A stretch of 64,000 nucleotides of DNA from Brachionus koreanus (Eukaryota > Rotifera > Eurotatoria > Ploima > Brachionidae), in assembly GCA_016987375.1 (NCBI GenBank), contig PJRA01000493.1:383423-447422 (forward strand), given 5' to 3'. A model generated the notes under the pieces. The model was not told the DNA's origin and searched no databases. It saw only the letters and a program-made list of their open reading frames with translations. Position numbers and translations under genes: made by a program. Shown one piece after another: positions 35,901 through 47,368 of the stretch (positions are counted from its first letter, which is position 1; every line of letters starts with the position of its first letter).

Positions 35901-38900
35901 GGAGGAAAATAGTTTAATGTAAAATCACTTAAATGAGACTTTTTTAGCTAAATTCAAAACTTTATAGTTTATTTATTCTTTTAAACCTTTTTAGTTTCAA
36001 TAAAATGACTTAAAAATATTCATTTTAAACTTTTTTTAAATCAATAAATTTTGGATTTGAGATTTATAGTTTCAATAATGATAAAATTAGTTTCGAAAAC
36101 TTTTAGAGACTTAAAGCTATCAAAAAATTGAGACTTTTTTACAGTATAGCAATTTATTTGCAGCTTTTTTATTACTTCTTTTAAAAGATAAAAAGAAATT
36201 CTAAAAATGCAAAATTATTAGTTACAAATTTTTCATTTATTTTAAATTTGGACAAATTTTGAGAGCATTAATTATTAATTTGAGAAATTAGAAAAATATG
36301 CTATTTAGCAAAAATGTTTCAAAACTAAATTAAAAATATCATCTACTTTTAAAAATGCAATATTGCAATATAAAAAAATATATTAAAAACTTTCAAAATT
36401 CCTATAAAATTTTAATTTTATGCTTTTATATTTAAGATGTGAATATCCTGGTTGTACGAAAACTTTTGCCAATAAATATAATGTTAAAAGACATATAGAA
36501 AATGTTCATTTAAAAGTAAAAAGAAAACTAAACAAAAACTCAAGCAGCAATTGTAGCTTAGCGAACAACAGCGACTCGAATCAGAACAACATTTCACCCG
36601 ACTTGAATTCAAAGACGAGCCAAATCTCATCATCCACAAACGTTGTAAACACATCATTAAACCACACAATCACTCAAGCAGTTAATCCTGCAAATGATAC
36701 CAAAATAGAACCTGCATCTACTCCTGATAAACAGACATCATCATGCATTATTAATAAAAATGTAATCAATCAGCAGCCTTTGAATCTAAACAATAATTCA
36801 CCATTGACACTGGTGGCAACTTCGAACGGTATCGGAGGAATAACTTTGACCACATTGGGTTCGATTCATCAGTCTCAAATGGGAAACTCTCAGAATAACA
36901 ACATAACACCATTGAATTTAGCGTCATTGAATAATGGAAATACGACTTTTTTGACTTTGAATAGCACGCCTTTAATCATTCAACCGAATCAGCCTCAACT
37001 AATTTATCAGCCATCTGCCATCCAAGTTATACCAAACAATTCGCTAGAAACAAACACTGCTCAAAATAATGCCAATAACGGGATGATGATAAAAAATTCG
37101 AATATAAATCTAAATTGTTTAAATTCAATGCAGTCTAATACAGCTGATGCGACCAATTTAAATTCATCAGTTCAAATAAATGATGCAAATTCAATAATTA
37201 CATTGAATTCAAATTTTGGCCAAAATGGACCAGATCTAGTCAATTCCATTTTGATTAAATCTGAACAGCAAGAAAATTCCTTAGTTCAAGATTGTCATGG
37301 TTTAATTAATTTTTCTGATTTGGATAACAATCACAATGAAACAGAACAAATTCATGCTAGTTTTGATCCTAACGAACCGAATAATGATGTAAAAATGCTC
37401 ATTAAGGATGAGTGTGACGAGACTTCTCAACAAGGAGATGAAGAAAAAGACGGAAAAAGTAAGACAATTATTCTATATGTCTATTTGAACATAGAATTAA
37501 AGAAAAAAATTAATAATTTGAATAAAATTGATGAATTGCTAAATTTCGAACTAATTGTATTCTTTATTTCTAAGAAAGCGCATTCTCTTCAACCCTCATG
37601 ATTCGAAACTTATTAAAAAAAGTTAGAGTAGGAAATAAATATTTATATTGAATTATCAGTTTGATATGTTAACGATTGAATCCAAGAGAGTTTTGTACTT
37701 TAGTTGTTTCTGTTCGAGCTTTGAAGCAAAAATTACTGTCACAATTTTTAATATAATCCAAGGAAATAAAATAATTATTTTTTCATTTGTCTGTTAGCGG
37801 GCTATTTTTTGGCCCGTTTAGTAATTGTTTAAAATTAAACGGGCGGTCTAAGTAACCTTCACAGTTTTTACAGGCGGATTTAGGATTTATTTAAAAATAT
37901 TTTTTTTTTTAATAATTTATTAAAGGTAAATTTTTAAATTTTTTAAAGAAAATGACTTTTTCATATATTCTTGACTTTTATGTAAGTTCTAAATGATCTA
38001 AACAATCAATTTTAATTTTTTTTAATTAATTATTGAAAATAATTTTTCATAATAAATTCTAAATTTAAACAAGCCATAGTCCGTCCGCCAAAATAAGAGA
38101 AGCGCCCGTTTAAATTTAAGCTATTAATATACGTGCTAAAAAGTAGCCCGTTACAACAACAGCGAATAGCCGATTGACTATTGGACCGGTTAGCTCTTTC
38201 CGCATCCAACACTTAAAAGAGGCATTTATTTTTACTGTGTAAGCTAATTTATAATAAATAAAGAGACAAGCAGTTAAAAGAAATCGTAAAGATTTGATTC
38301 TGTAATTTAAAAGGAAAACTATCCAAAAATATTGATTGACCGAGGGCTTGAACACAGTTTCGAGTCAGTCAGTTTTGATTGAATATAATAAAAATAAAAT
38401 TCAACAGTTAAAGTTTATAGTTAAGTTTCGAAATGTCTGATTAAAATTTAAATTTTCAAACTTGATCAAAAATTTTTAAATTAATTAGATTAGATTTCAT
38501 AGCAAATTTTTAAATTTTTGTAAAATTCCAAAGCTTTATTTTTAAAATGCTAATAAGAACTAAATTTTCAAAAAATTTTCTAAACATTTCTAAAAAATCA
38601 ATTGAAATTTAATTGCATATTTAAATTTTTTTTATGAAATTTGATCAAAATTTTTACTTTGTTCATTTATTGAGCAATGCGCCTAGATAATTTTGATTTT
38701 CTTTCAAAAAAATCTAGGAATAAAATTTTATAGAAAAAATATTCTCTAATTTTTTCTTAATTTCAAATTATCAAGTTTTCGACAATTGAAAATGATGTTT
38801 CATAAAAAATCAAATTTTAGTAAGTTCTTAAAACAGCCAGTTAATTAAAATTTTTATCAAAGAATTTATGATTATTATTAGGTTGTTAATTTGAAAAAAA

Positions 38901-40792
38901 TTTTTTTTTTTGATAAATAAAACATTAAAGTTAATGTAGCTTCCAAAAGAAAAATTTTGCAAAAAGGATTTTTTACCATTAGAAAAATAGCAATTTTTAA
39001 TTTAAAATTTTTGTCTTTGTTTTAAAATTAAATCTTGTCTAAAATTTCGACTAAAAATCCATGAAATTTTAATGCTTTATTCTAAAAACTAAAAAAAATT
39101 TTTTTTTAGTCTATACCTGCGCTCGATGTCCGGAAATGTTTAACTCGGCCAAGCAACTGCGCAAACATGTATCCGAAAATCACGAAAAAGGTTTTGTTTT
39201 ATATAATATGTGGTGACAATCCAGCAAAAAATTAATAGAAAACATTAAATATCGAACTAAACAATTATTAAACACTTTTGGATGTTCGCCAAACAACAAA
39301 CAAGTAATTAATAATAGTAACCGAGATTGAATCTAAGTCTAGTCTGTATCAAGACGAGTTATTTAAAACACACAATTGTAAATAGGTCCAATATTTAGTA
39401 ATTATGGGATAAGTTATTGTGAAGCAAAAATTAGGTTATTGTGTCCATAGCCGGATTAGAAATGTCAATTCCATGAGACATATTCGTATGTAAAGTAGTT
39501 TCCGTTTGATGTATTATTTTAAATTTTTCAAACTAAATGTATTTTTTATACAATTTAAAATTAAAATTAAAAAAAATCAGTTGTTTGGGTTCTATTCGAT
39601 AGCGCCTGCAGCTTAAAAATCCCTCTAAAAAATATCTCAGTAATCACCTATCTGATCAATTCATTCATTTTAAACATCTAATCTTAAATTAATTTTTTTT
39701 TTTTTTTTGTTGTTGAAAAATTTTATTATTTTAAAATTTTGATGTAAATTTTTTTTTGACAACTTATTTTTTTAACCGTGTTAAAATAAAGACTCTAAAA
39801 AAAAAAGTCATTGTGTGTATGATGGTGGCCGACTGAGAGCAAACTTTAGTCGAACAAAAGCCGTCCAACATTGCCATGGCTTAAATACTAAATAATTTTA
39901 AATTAAATTGATTTATAGAAAATAAATTTTTTTAAAAATATCTTGAAAAATTTTAGTCTCATTACAATTTTAATAAGGACAGTTTTTTTCGTTTGAACAA
40001 TAGTCAATCTGTTACTATTATTAATTATAAAGGAAATTTTATTTTATTAAATCAAAATTGAGAGAAAAGTTTTCATTGTTTTTTATTTCTTTAAGAATAC
40101 GAATGCTGCATATGTGGCTTAGATTTCAAAAATCGATTTGCTTTTCTAAAGCACAAGTACTACCACATTAACTTGGAGACATCGAAAGCTAAGCAAAGTG
40201 AGACTAAAATTTAATTTTTAAAAATCTCAATAAGTAAGAAGATTGAATTATTTTTAGACGAAAAAAACTGTTCTAACAGACCAAAGTCTCATAATGAGGA
40301 AAATAATAAATCCGAGGACATATTTGATCTCAATTCGCTGTACAAACGATCTTTATCCAAGTAAATTTAGACCTTGCATAGACTGGCATCCTGGTTTCTA
40401 ATTTTTGTTCAAGTATTGAGACCCTATTGAGCATGAATGTTCCTAAGACATCAAGCTCACAGCTTCTGCTCAATGTAATTAAGTCGAATGCAAATAGCTC
40501 CGATAACTTGATTGAAGAACAAAGTGTTAAAAAATGCTCTTCTGATCTGGTGAAAATTATTCGGCAACACAGCAGCTGTGACATTTGTATGAAGTGTTTT
40601 AGTGAGAAGAAAAAGCTGGCCGCTCATAAGCGTTTATGTGAAAAAAGAAATGGAAAAAAAATTTCCCTATTGAAACAAAACATGTCAAATGAGTCATCCA
40701 AGCTTCGAAAAAAGCCCAAGTTTGACCACGACCAAGATCGACTCAGTGATTCGGACTCTAGTTCAGCTAATTTGAATTATTTGTTCGATTAA
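32970..40792 (+). CDS. C2H2 zinc-finger protein with six fingers, 720 aa
   Basis: Eight exons: 32970-33245, 33303-33439, 35639-35701, 36437-37458, 39110-39190, 40096-40197, 40258-40360, 40414-40792; all phases agree. Likely a nuclear DNA-binding regulator. Fingers in order: CPYCDRSF...H..SH, CNICSKNF...H..KH, CEYPGCTKTF...H..VH (C-x4-C spacing), CARCPEMF...H..NH, CCICGLDF...H..H, and a last Cys2HisCys finger CDICMKCF...HKRLC. Between fingers 3 and 4, exon 4 encodes about 310 residues rich in Asn, Ser, Thr and Gln, like an activation domain, with two SUMO-type motifs (IKSE, IKDE) near its end. I chose ATG 32970 because an in-frame stop lies upstream at 32919. Exon 3 (63 nt, Lys-rich) is supported only by splice sites and phase. 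No specific orthologue is recognised. Confidence 0.85.
37791..38158. mobile_element. MITE with about 60-bp terminal inverted repeats
   Basis: Left arm AGCGGGCTATTTTTTGGCCC and on through TTAAACGGGCGGTCT (37796-37850). The right arm, reverse complemented, reads AACGGGCTACTTTTTAGCAC and on through TTTAAACGGGCGCTTCT (38152-38095). The arms match over about 60 bp with scattered differences. It has higher GC than its surroundings, lies in intron 4 of the zinc-finger gene, and has no coding content. Confidence 0.65.
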
Positions 40793-40929
40793 TAAAAAAA
40801 AATATTGAAAAAAAAATTTTGCTTTCAATTCAATTTAATCAAAGCAATTAAAAGCTTTTTGAAATTAAATTTTGTTCAAAAATTAAATCAAAAAATTGTT
40901 TCTTTTAATTAATATAGTTAGTCATTAAA

Positions 40930-42061
40930 ATGTCTTTGTGGTGCGATAAACATAGACCCAAAGAGCTAGGTCTTCTTGACTATCATAAGGAACAAGCTGA
41001 GCAATTAAAAAAACTAGTAAACAAATTTAAAAATTTTACATGTTTTGTTCATTTATGGTTTATTTAAAATACGCTTGTAGGTCAATTCCGAAGACTTTCC
41101 GCATCTTTTGGTCTACGGCCCAAATGGTGCTGGCAAAAAAACTCGAATCATGTGCGCCTTAAGAGAATTATATGGACCTGGTGTTGAGAAATTGCGCATT
41201 GAGCGACAACAATTCGAAACTCCATCTAAAAAAGCCATCGAAATGACAACACTAGCAAGCAATTATCACATTGAAGTAAATGCCAGTGATGCTGGTATTT
41301 ACGACCGCATAGTAATTCAAGAAATGATCAAAACAATTGCTCAGACAAATCAGTTAGACGCTCAGACTCAAAAAAGCTTCAAGGTTGTGGTGTTAACTGA
41401 AGTGGACAAGCTGACCAAAGATGCTCAGCATGCTTTGCGTCGAACCATGGAGAAATACATGAATACTTGTCGCTTAATTTTGTGTTGTAACTCGACCACT
41501 AGAGTTATTCCAGCAGTAAGAAGTCGTTGTTTGTCTCTCAGAGTTCCAGCTCCCACAAACGATCAAATTTCACATATACTAAAACAAGTCTGTAAATCGG
41601 AAGGAATTTCTATTCCTCAAGACTTAATCAATAAAATAGCAGCTAAATCAAACAGGAATTTAAGACGTGCTTTGCTGCTTTGCGAAACAGCGTACATTTC
41701 ACACTATCCGTTCACAAATGACCAAGAAATAAATGAGCCCGATTGGGAGCTTTTTTTGCGCGAAACAGCCCGTCAAATTGTCCAGCAACAGTCAGTTGAG
41801 AGAATAATGCAAACTAGGGACAGATTGTACGAGCTACTGTGTCATTGCATACCAGCAGATCTCATTTTCAAGGGACTTTTAAAAGAACTGCTTTCTATTT
41901 GTGATGGCCAGTTGAAGCCTCAAATTGTTGAAATTGCTGCTGACATGGAGCACAAAATGAACCTTGGCGACAAACAAATATTCTATTTAGAAGCTTTTGT
42001 TGTCAAGTTTATGTCTGTATATAAAAAATACCTTGAATCTAGTCTTGCTGGATGTATATAA
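40930..42061 (+). CDS. RFC3: Replication factor C subunit 3, 355 aa
   Basis: Two exons, 40930-41016 and 41081-42061. RFC3 is a small subunit of the clamp loader that opens and loads PCNA at primer-template junctions in the nucleus. The start MSLWCDKHRPKELG, the P-loop LVYGPNGAGKKT (Lys48), PSKK, VILTEVDK-like VVLTEVDKLTKDAQHALRR, LILCCNSTTRVI and the sensor RSRCLSLRVPAP match the animal family end to end. Length (355) is almost that of the human protein (356). The gene starts 137 bp after the zinc-finger gene on the same strand. AATAAA at 42148-42153 is a likely poly(A) signal. No defects seen. Confidence 0.97.
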
Positions 42062-43584
42062 ATTCAAATTGATAAACAATTTTCTCTCGATATTATGTAA
42101 AAATTATCATTGAGAAGTGTAATATATTTTCTATAAAATTGAAATCGAATAAAAATTTTAATTTCTTAATTGATTTAAACTAAAGAAAAAAAGCATTTGG
42201 TCAAGCTTTTTGTTTAAATGACTCAGATATCTTGAGGATAAAATATCAGAAAATCGAAATTTTATTTATTTAAAGTAAAAATACCATAGGAAGTATTTAA
42301 ACACGGCTAACGTTTGTCTACCACTCTTAGAAAAAGGCTTGTTATGTCTTAAGTTTATTTCACTTGGAGCTGTGGAACTTGTTTAGTCTGAGTAAAGAGT
42401 TTTTTTATATTTTTCAAGTCAATAATAAATGTTAAAATTTTGAAAAAAATTATTTTACTAAAAAAAAATAAACAAAAATCTCAATCCATATTTAAAAATA
42501 AGTTTTTGTTAATTTTAAACTTCAAAAAAATTAAATATAAATTTTAAATTTTTAACTTTCCAAACAAATTCAAATATAATGCTCCATAAGCAATATCTTA
42601 TGCGATAATATTCAAAGATTTTAAAGATATCTTGTTTAACCATTAATCTAAAATGGTTATACAAAAATCGATGCATTAGGAACAAGCGAAAGAAGGGTCT
42701 ATTGAGTGTGTCATTAAATTAGATAGAATTTGATGGTCAAAAAAAGTTCGATTTTTTAAATTTATTGATATTTTGATTATTTGAATTTATTATTCATCAA
42801 ATAATTTGATGATTAAATTAAAATAACTTTTTTTCTTAGGGTCTAAAAATCTTTGTGCAAAATGTATCATCTGATACAAGGTTTGTATCATCCAAATTTA
42901 TTCTGTGTAAAAACTATGCAATTGAGAAAAACAGTATATGCATTAGAAAATTATTAAAATTAAATTGCACAGTTTTCGCACAGGTGATACAAACTAGTTG
43001 ATATTGTTGAATCAGTTGATACATTTAGGCCCTTGGAAAAAAGTTATTTTAATTTGAAATTTTTATTTTTGTTTATTGTACAAAAATTCACAGCGTCTAT
43101 GATATAAGAATAAGAAAATAATTCTTTTTGTAATGCCAGTTAGATAGAATTTAATCTAATTTAATGTAAAAAATTTAAAGTCAAATTTTTAAATAAGAAA
43201 ATGATGTTAAAAACTAAATAAGAAATATATTGTATTATTTTTAAAAAAAAAGAAATTATTACATTTAGGAAACGACTAAAACCTAAGTCCGTTTCAAATC
43301 AAGATATATCGAATATTCGTTTCCACTGTGCAATTACTTTTTTTCTTGAGTCATCGAATAATTAAAGATATTTATCATGTAACTCTTATATTAATCTATG
43401 AAACAAGAAAATGAGAGTTAATAATTAATTAAAGAAATTAATGTATTCTCTCTAAATGAAAAAAATAAAGCCGAAACCAAGCCTCAATTAAGACAAAAAT
43501 CATAAACAACTTGACTTATAAATTAGAAATCAAATTTAAAATTTTTTAAAAAATACTTCAGATAATAATAAAAATATAATAAAA
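42062..43584. other. AT-rich intergenic with a foldback element
   Basis: RFC3 3' UTR (AATAAA at 42148) and the upstream region of the Tim8-like gene. The foldback element at 42815-43055 is listed separately; nothing else was recognised. Confidence 0.55.
42815..43055. mobile_element. Foldback element, arms of about 110 bp
   Basis: The two halves are inverted copies: AAATTAAAATAACTTTTTTT, then GGGTCTAAA, TGTATCATCTGATACAAGG and AACTATGCAATT on the left; the right half, reverse complemented, reads AAATTAAAATAACTTTTTTC, GGGCCTAAA, TGTATCAACTGATTC and AACTGTGCAATT. The arms span nearly the whole element, so the RNA or single strand would form a long hairpin. No coding content. Confidence 0.7.
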
Positions 43585-43941
43585 ATGGAAAAATTGATTG
43601 AATCAGACCCTGAATTGGCACGTTTTGTTGCCGAAATGGAGCAAAGTTCAAGGATGAAAAAAACAGCCGAAAAACTTACACTAGAATGCTGGGATTTGTG
43701 TGTAACAAATCCAAATGTCTCTAGATTTGATAGTAAAACAGAATCATGTCTGGTAAATTGTGTTGAGCGATTCATTGACTCAAGCACCTATATTGTCAAA
43801 GCATTTTCAAGCCGAGCACAACAAAATATGTCTTCAACATCAGATTTCGGCGATACAGATATGATTTATGATGATAAATTTTCAATGAGTGAAACACCAA
43901 AAGCTGAGCCGGAGAAAAAATCCGGATTTAAATTTTGGTAA
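43585..43941 (+). CDS. Tim8-like small mitochondrial import chaperone, 118 aa
   Basis: Single uninterrupted exon. Tim8 works with Tim13 in the mitochondrial intermembrane space, shielding hydrophobic precursors on their way to the inner membrane. The twin CX3C motif is present as CWDLC and CLVNC, spaced by 15 residues, with NCVERFIDSS following, all typical of Tim8. The usual small Tim protein is about 90-97 residues; this one has an acidic and Ser-rich C-terminal extension of about 35 residues ending in EKKSGFKFW. There is no cleavable presequence, as expected for this family. A run containing AATAAA follows the stop at about 43966. It is one of the few single-exon genes here. Confidence 0.92.
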   Translation: MEKLIESDPELARFVAEMEQSSRMKKTAEKLTLECWDLCVTNPNVSRFDSKTESCLVNCVERFIDSSTYIVKAFSSRAQQNMSSTSDFGDTDMIYDDKFSMSETPKAEPEKKSGFKFW

Positions 43942-44800
43942 ATCAATAATTCAACTAGTAGTTTTAAATAAAAAATTTTTGAAAAAAATTTTTTTTTTCT
44001 TTCAAAGGTATCTAAATAATTAGTTTTAAATAAATTTAAGTAATTGTTCAAAATTCTAAAAATTAAAGTTTATAATCATTATCAACTAATCTAAAATTAT
44101 TGATTTAATTTTAAACATACAAAACGTTTATTTTTCCTTTAGCGCAATATTTATAAGTTAGAATAGATTCTAAAAGTCTAATGAAAAAATGACGTTTTAA
44201 ATAAAAAAAGCTAAATCTTAAAAAAAAAAATAGTAGAAATTTTTTAATATCATCTTTCATCAAATTTCAATACCACAAATTTTAAAATATTTTTTTAATT
44301 TTTACCACAAGTTTTTACACTTTTTAAAAACTAATAAAAAGTTTTATCTAAAAATATGTGAGTTTTTAGATTGATTTTTATCCTTATCTTAGGTAATTGA
44401 AATTCTAATTAAAAGCTACTGTAATTAGTCGAACAATTAATTAGAGAATAAAAAGTTAAAATATTTTTAATTCCATATAATTTTAATAACCTAATTCGTG
44501 CTTTGTTAAAATATTCTTAAAAAAACGGTATATTTATAGTTTCAACTATGAGTTTTTGATATTTTTTATTAAATAAAAATTTTTGACACAAACTGTATAT
44601 TAAAAAAAAAAGAGTTACATTTTCTTACTCATATTTACTACATTTAATATAAAATTACGTAAATTAAAGTAAAAAAAATAAAAATTTGTAAGAATTTTTT
44701 TCATCTTTGGATTTGAATAAAACAAAACAAATTCAAAAATTTGAATTTTTCAGCGAGATATTGATGTTTTTTTGGTCGTAAGCATTTTTGTTGTCAATTA
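43942..44800. other. AT-rich intergenic
   Basis: No coding or structural feature seen apart from the tandem repeat that follows. Confidence 0.6.
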
Positions 44801-44860
44801 CAATTTTTTACGTAATCTGATGTAATTTTACGTAATCTGATGTAATTTTACGTAATCTTA
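44801..44860. repeat. 20-bp tandem repeat, three units
   Basis: Unit TGTAATTTTACGTAATCTGA; units 2 and 3 are nearly perfect and unit 1 slightly diverged. An (AAT)n run of about six units follows at about 44893-44911. The position next to the 3' side of the minus-strand LINE relic suggests both may be part of its tail. Confidence 0.7.
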
Positions 44861-44939
44861 CATGTGATTTTTGATATAAATGAATATTTAGAATAATAAT
44901 AATAATAATAGTTAATATTCCATGGTCGAGATTAGTATA

Positions 44940-45814
44940 ACTAAACTGACAAAGCAGGAAGCAGGATAGACTTTTCGTTTTTTTGTTTCTACCGACATTG
45001 TCAAGTCTGTTTTTGAACTGATTGGTCGAACTTGCTGTGACAACCGACGAGCAAATACGATGCTTTGCTCCTCTTACTCCTCCTGTTGGTCCTTCATTAT
45101 TAACTGAACTCATGAGTTTTGCATCGAAATACCATTTGACATGATTATATTTGTTTTGAATTTTTATAAAATTGAATCAAGTCTTCACGCTCTTGCCTTT
45201 CTTTTAGAGTTTCTAATCCCAAATTAGCTAATCTTGACTCATAGTTCAAACTTCTTATTTATGGAACAAGTTTCGTAGCTCGTCTTTGTACTTGTTCAAG
45301 TCTAAATATATCCTTCTTAAAATAAGGATTCCAGGCAGGCGCACAGTATTCTAGATGCGGTCTTACATTTGCTTTGTAAAGCTGCAAAAACGATTGAACA
45401 TACCAAGGATCTTGTTAGTTTTTTTAACGCAGTTGTCGATTTGATCATTCTATTAGTCTCAGCTAATTCAATTCTCAAATCATCTGCATTTAGCATTGAG
45501 ATTTTTTGCTTAGCAATCTTTGAGTTGCCAATATACAATACTTTACACTTGGATTCATTAAATTCCATACTCCAACGTTTCGACCCAACCATCTTGTCAA
45601 TGTCATNNNNNNNNNNNNNNNNNNNNNNNNTTACTAGTTTTGGTAAATCATTTATGAAGATCACGAATAGTAACGGAACAAGAACCGAACCTTGTGGAAC
45701 CCCACTTAACACATCAACCCAATCAGATTCATACTGACCTTTTACTACTCTCTGTTTCCTATTTTGTAGAAAATTTTCGAGCCACGCCAAAAGCTTACCG
45801 CTAAATTTATCCAT
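44940..45814 (-). pseudogene. LINE (CR1/Jockey-like) ORF2 fragment with gap
   Basis: On the minus strand: KLLAWLENFLQNRKQRVV and SGVPQGSVLVPLLFVIFIND (reverse transcriptase palm), then an assembly gap, then [44 protein letters not shown] and LKERQEREDL. This is the order of motifs in CR1/L2/Jockey-type ORF2. At least one stop lies after RRATKLVP, and frames change near 45400. The active-site (F/Y)ADD motif would lie in the gap. It is a different lineage from the copies at 1-665 and 55890: the protein sequences differ clearly. The 5' two thirds of ORF2 is absent. Confidence 0.88.
45607..45630. other. Assembly gap (24 N)
   Basis: A run of N inside the LINE reverse transcriptase. The preserved flanks suggest the true missing sequence is longer than 24 bases, because the stretch between INDLP and the M.FN.SKCK motif is normally about 40 or more residues. 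Confidence 0.95.
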
Positions 45815-46759
45815 GTTCCAAGATTTCAGATTAAAGCAAAAAATTTTCCATTTTTTTTTAAGAATTTATTGGTTTATGAAACAAACATTTTCATTCAAGT
45901 ATTCATTTTTATAATATAAGTTTAACTAGAGAGTCTGATGCTTTTATGTCATCTGACACTAGAATATATGATGGAGAAGTTATATTCTTTTACCTTAAAA
46001 AACAATTTATGATCGCCCATCTAATATTAGGTCTACCAGATCTGGGACAATTTTCGTATGAATTTTTTTAATTTATCTTCGATCAAAAATAGTCTTAATG
46101 CATGATTTTGCCTTAAAAAATGAAACAAATTTGAATCATCTTTGTGTTACTAAAATAAAAATTAATGGACTCTCATTTCAGGACAATTTTTTTCAACTTT
46201 GGTCGTAAAGAAAAATAATAATGCTAATTAAAAATAATGAACCCATAAACCTAAGTCTTTACACTCAAAGACCGAAGGGTTCTTTTGAATCCTTTTTGTT
46301 ACTTCTTTTCTTTGTTTTTTATTCAATAAATTTAATTATTTTTTATAATTTTTTTCACTCATATCATAAATAAAAAATTTTATAAAATCATTTAATTTTT
46401 ATTTAAAAATTTTTTTGTTTTCATTGAAAAAAGTAAAAAAACGATTCAAATAAAATGGGTTGAAATAAATTTATGCATTTATAAAACTTGAAATAAATCT
46501 TACATCTAAATTGAAATTGACGCTCTTTATCTATGTGTTCAACAACGATCAGATAATCACCCTGGTAAATAGATTTAAAAGTTGCATAAAATTTTGTCTA
46601 TATCACACATAATACAATAATTAATTTAATCAAAGATAGTAGTAAAAAAAAATATTTATTTTTGAAAAGAATGCATCACTTTTCTTTTAGCAAAAAGTAA
46701 AAATATACAAAAATGTTCTAAATGACAGAATGCCTTAATTTTTGAGAACAGTGAGAGTG
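45815..46759. other. AT-rich intergenic with a MITE copy
   Basis: Includes the MITE at 46257-46470 and the 3' region of the distal UBE2 terminal exon, with AATAAA on the minus strand near 46650. Confidence 0.5.
46257..46470. mobile_element. Second TTAA MITE family, copy 2 (3' end degraded)
   Basis: Left end CACTCAAAGACCGAAGGGTT, then an interior that follows copy 1 (20998-21164) block by block: TCATATCATAAATAAAAAAT, TTTAATTTTTATT and AAAAAGTAAAAAAACGATTC. The left flank is TTTA, not TTAA, and the right inverted end is not recognisable. Confidence 0.65.
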
Positions 46760-46885
46760 TCAATTCATCCAACTTAGCTCCACGATGTGTTGGACTCTTT
46801 TTCTGTAATCTTTTTTATTAGTCTGATAGATGTTGGCTGCTTCATTGTTTGCAGGCGAATTGGGATTCGGCTCGTCCAATAAAGA
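46760..46885 (-). CDS. UBE2A/B distal alternative terminal exon
   Basis: An open 41-codon exon preceded by an acceptor (AAATTTAAG) and in the same phase 0 as the proximal terminal exon at 47369-47539. It encodes [20 protein letters not shown], then [11 protein letters not shown] and IVELSWMN, then TGA. This aligns residue for residue with the end of UBE2A/UBE2B and ends at the same length as the human proteins, with no acidic tail. Joined to exons 1-3 it gives a 151-residue enzyme. Several residues differ from the proximal exon (IY for LF, DYRK for EYEK), so it is an old, retained duplication rather than a recent copy. Use in mRNA is inferred. Confidence 0.8.
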   Translation of the reverse strand, partial: SLLDEPNPNSPANNEAANIYQTNKKDYRKRVQHIVELSWMN

Positions 46886-47368
46886 CTTAAATTTATATGA
46901 GATTCATTAGTTTGATTTTTTTCTTGATTAAAGCTTAGTCTTAGATAAAATTTTGCTGAATTTTAAGTCTTTATTTACACAATAACTGTGCAATTCGAAC
47001 AAAAAGAAAGTTTAAAAGAGGCGAACAACAATGTTAGGTTTTTGTTTAAATTTTATTAATATTAAATTAATTAATTAAAGCACAAAAAATTTATTAATTT
47101 TCTCTTAATTTAATTGTACAAACAAAATATTTTTTTTTTGATAGCTCGGTATGAATTTAAATTGAAGTTGAAACGCTGTGTTGGTTTAGGTCGGACTGGG
47201 ATCTAATTTTTGCTAAATGTCGTTCGTCCTGCTTTTAAAACTTTCTTTTCACACTTAGCTTTTTATTTTTGTTAATTACATTTTAAGATCGACAAATATA
47301 AATAAATTTAAAAAAAAAATGTTTATTATTTTGTGCATTTAAGCTGATTATTCGTTTTTTTTTATTAT

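Noticed and set aside
36420..36436. ATG 36420 as a separate gene start before finger 3
   Set aside because: The bases form a splice acceptor (TATTTAAG), and exon 3 joins in phase to restore the first Leu of the finger.
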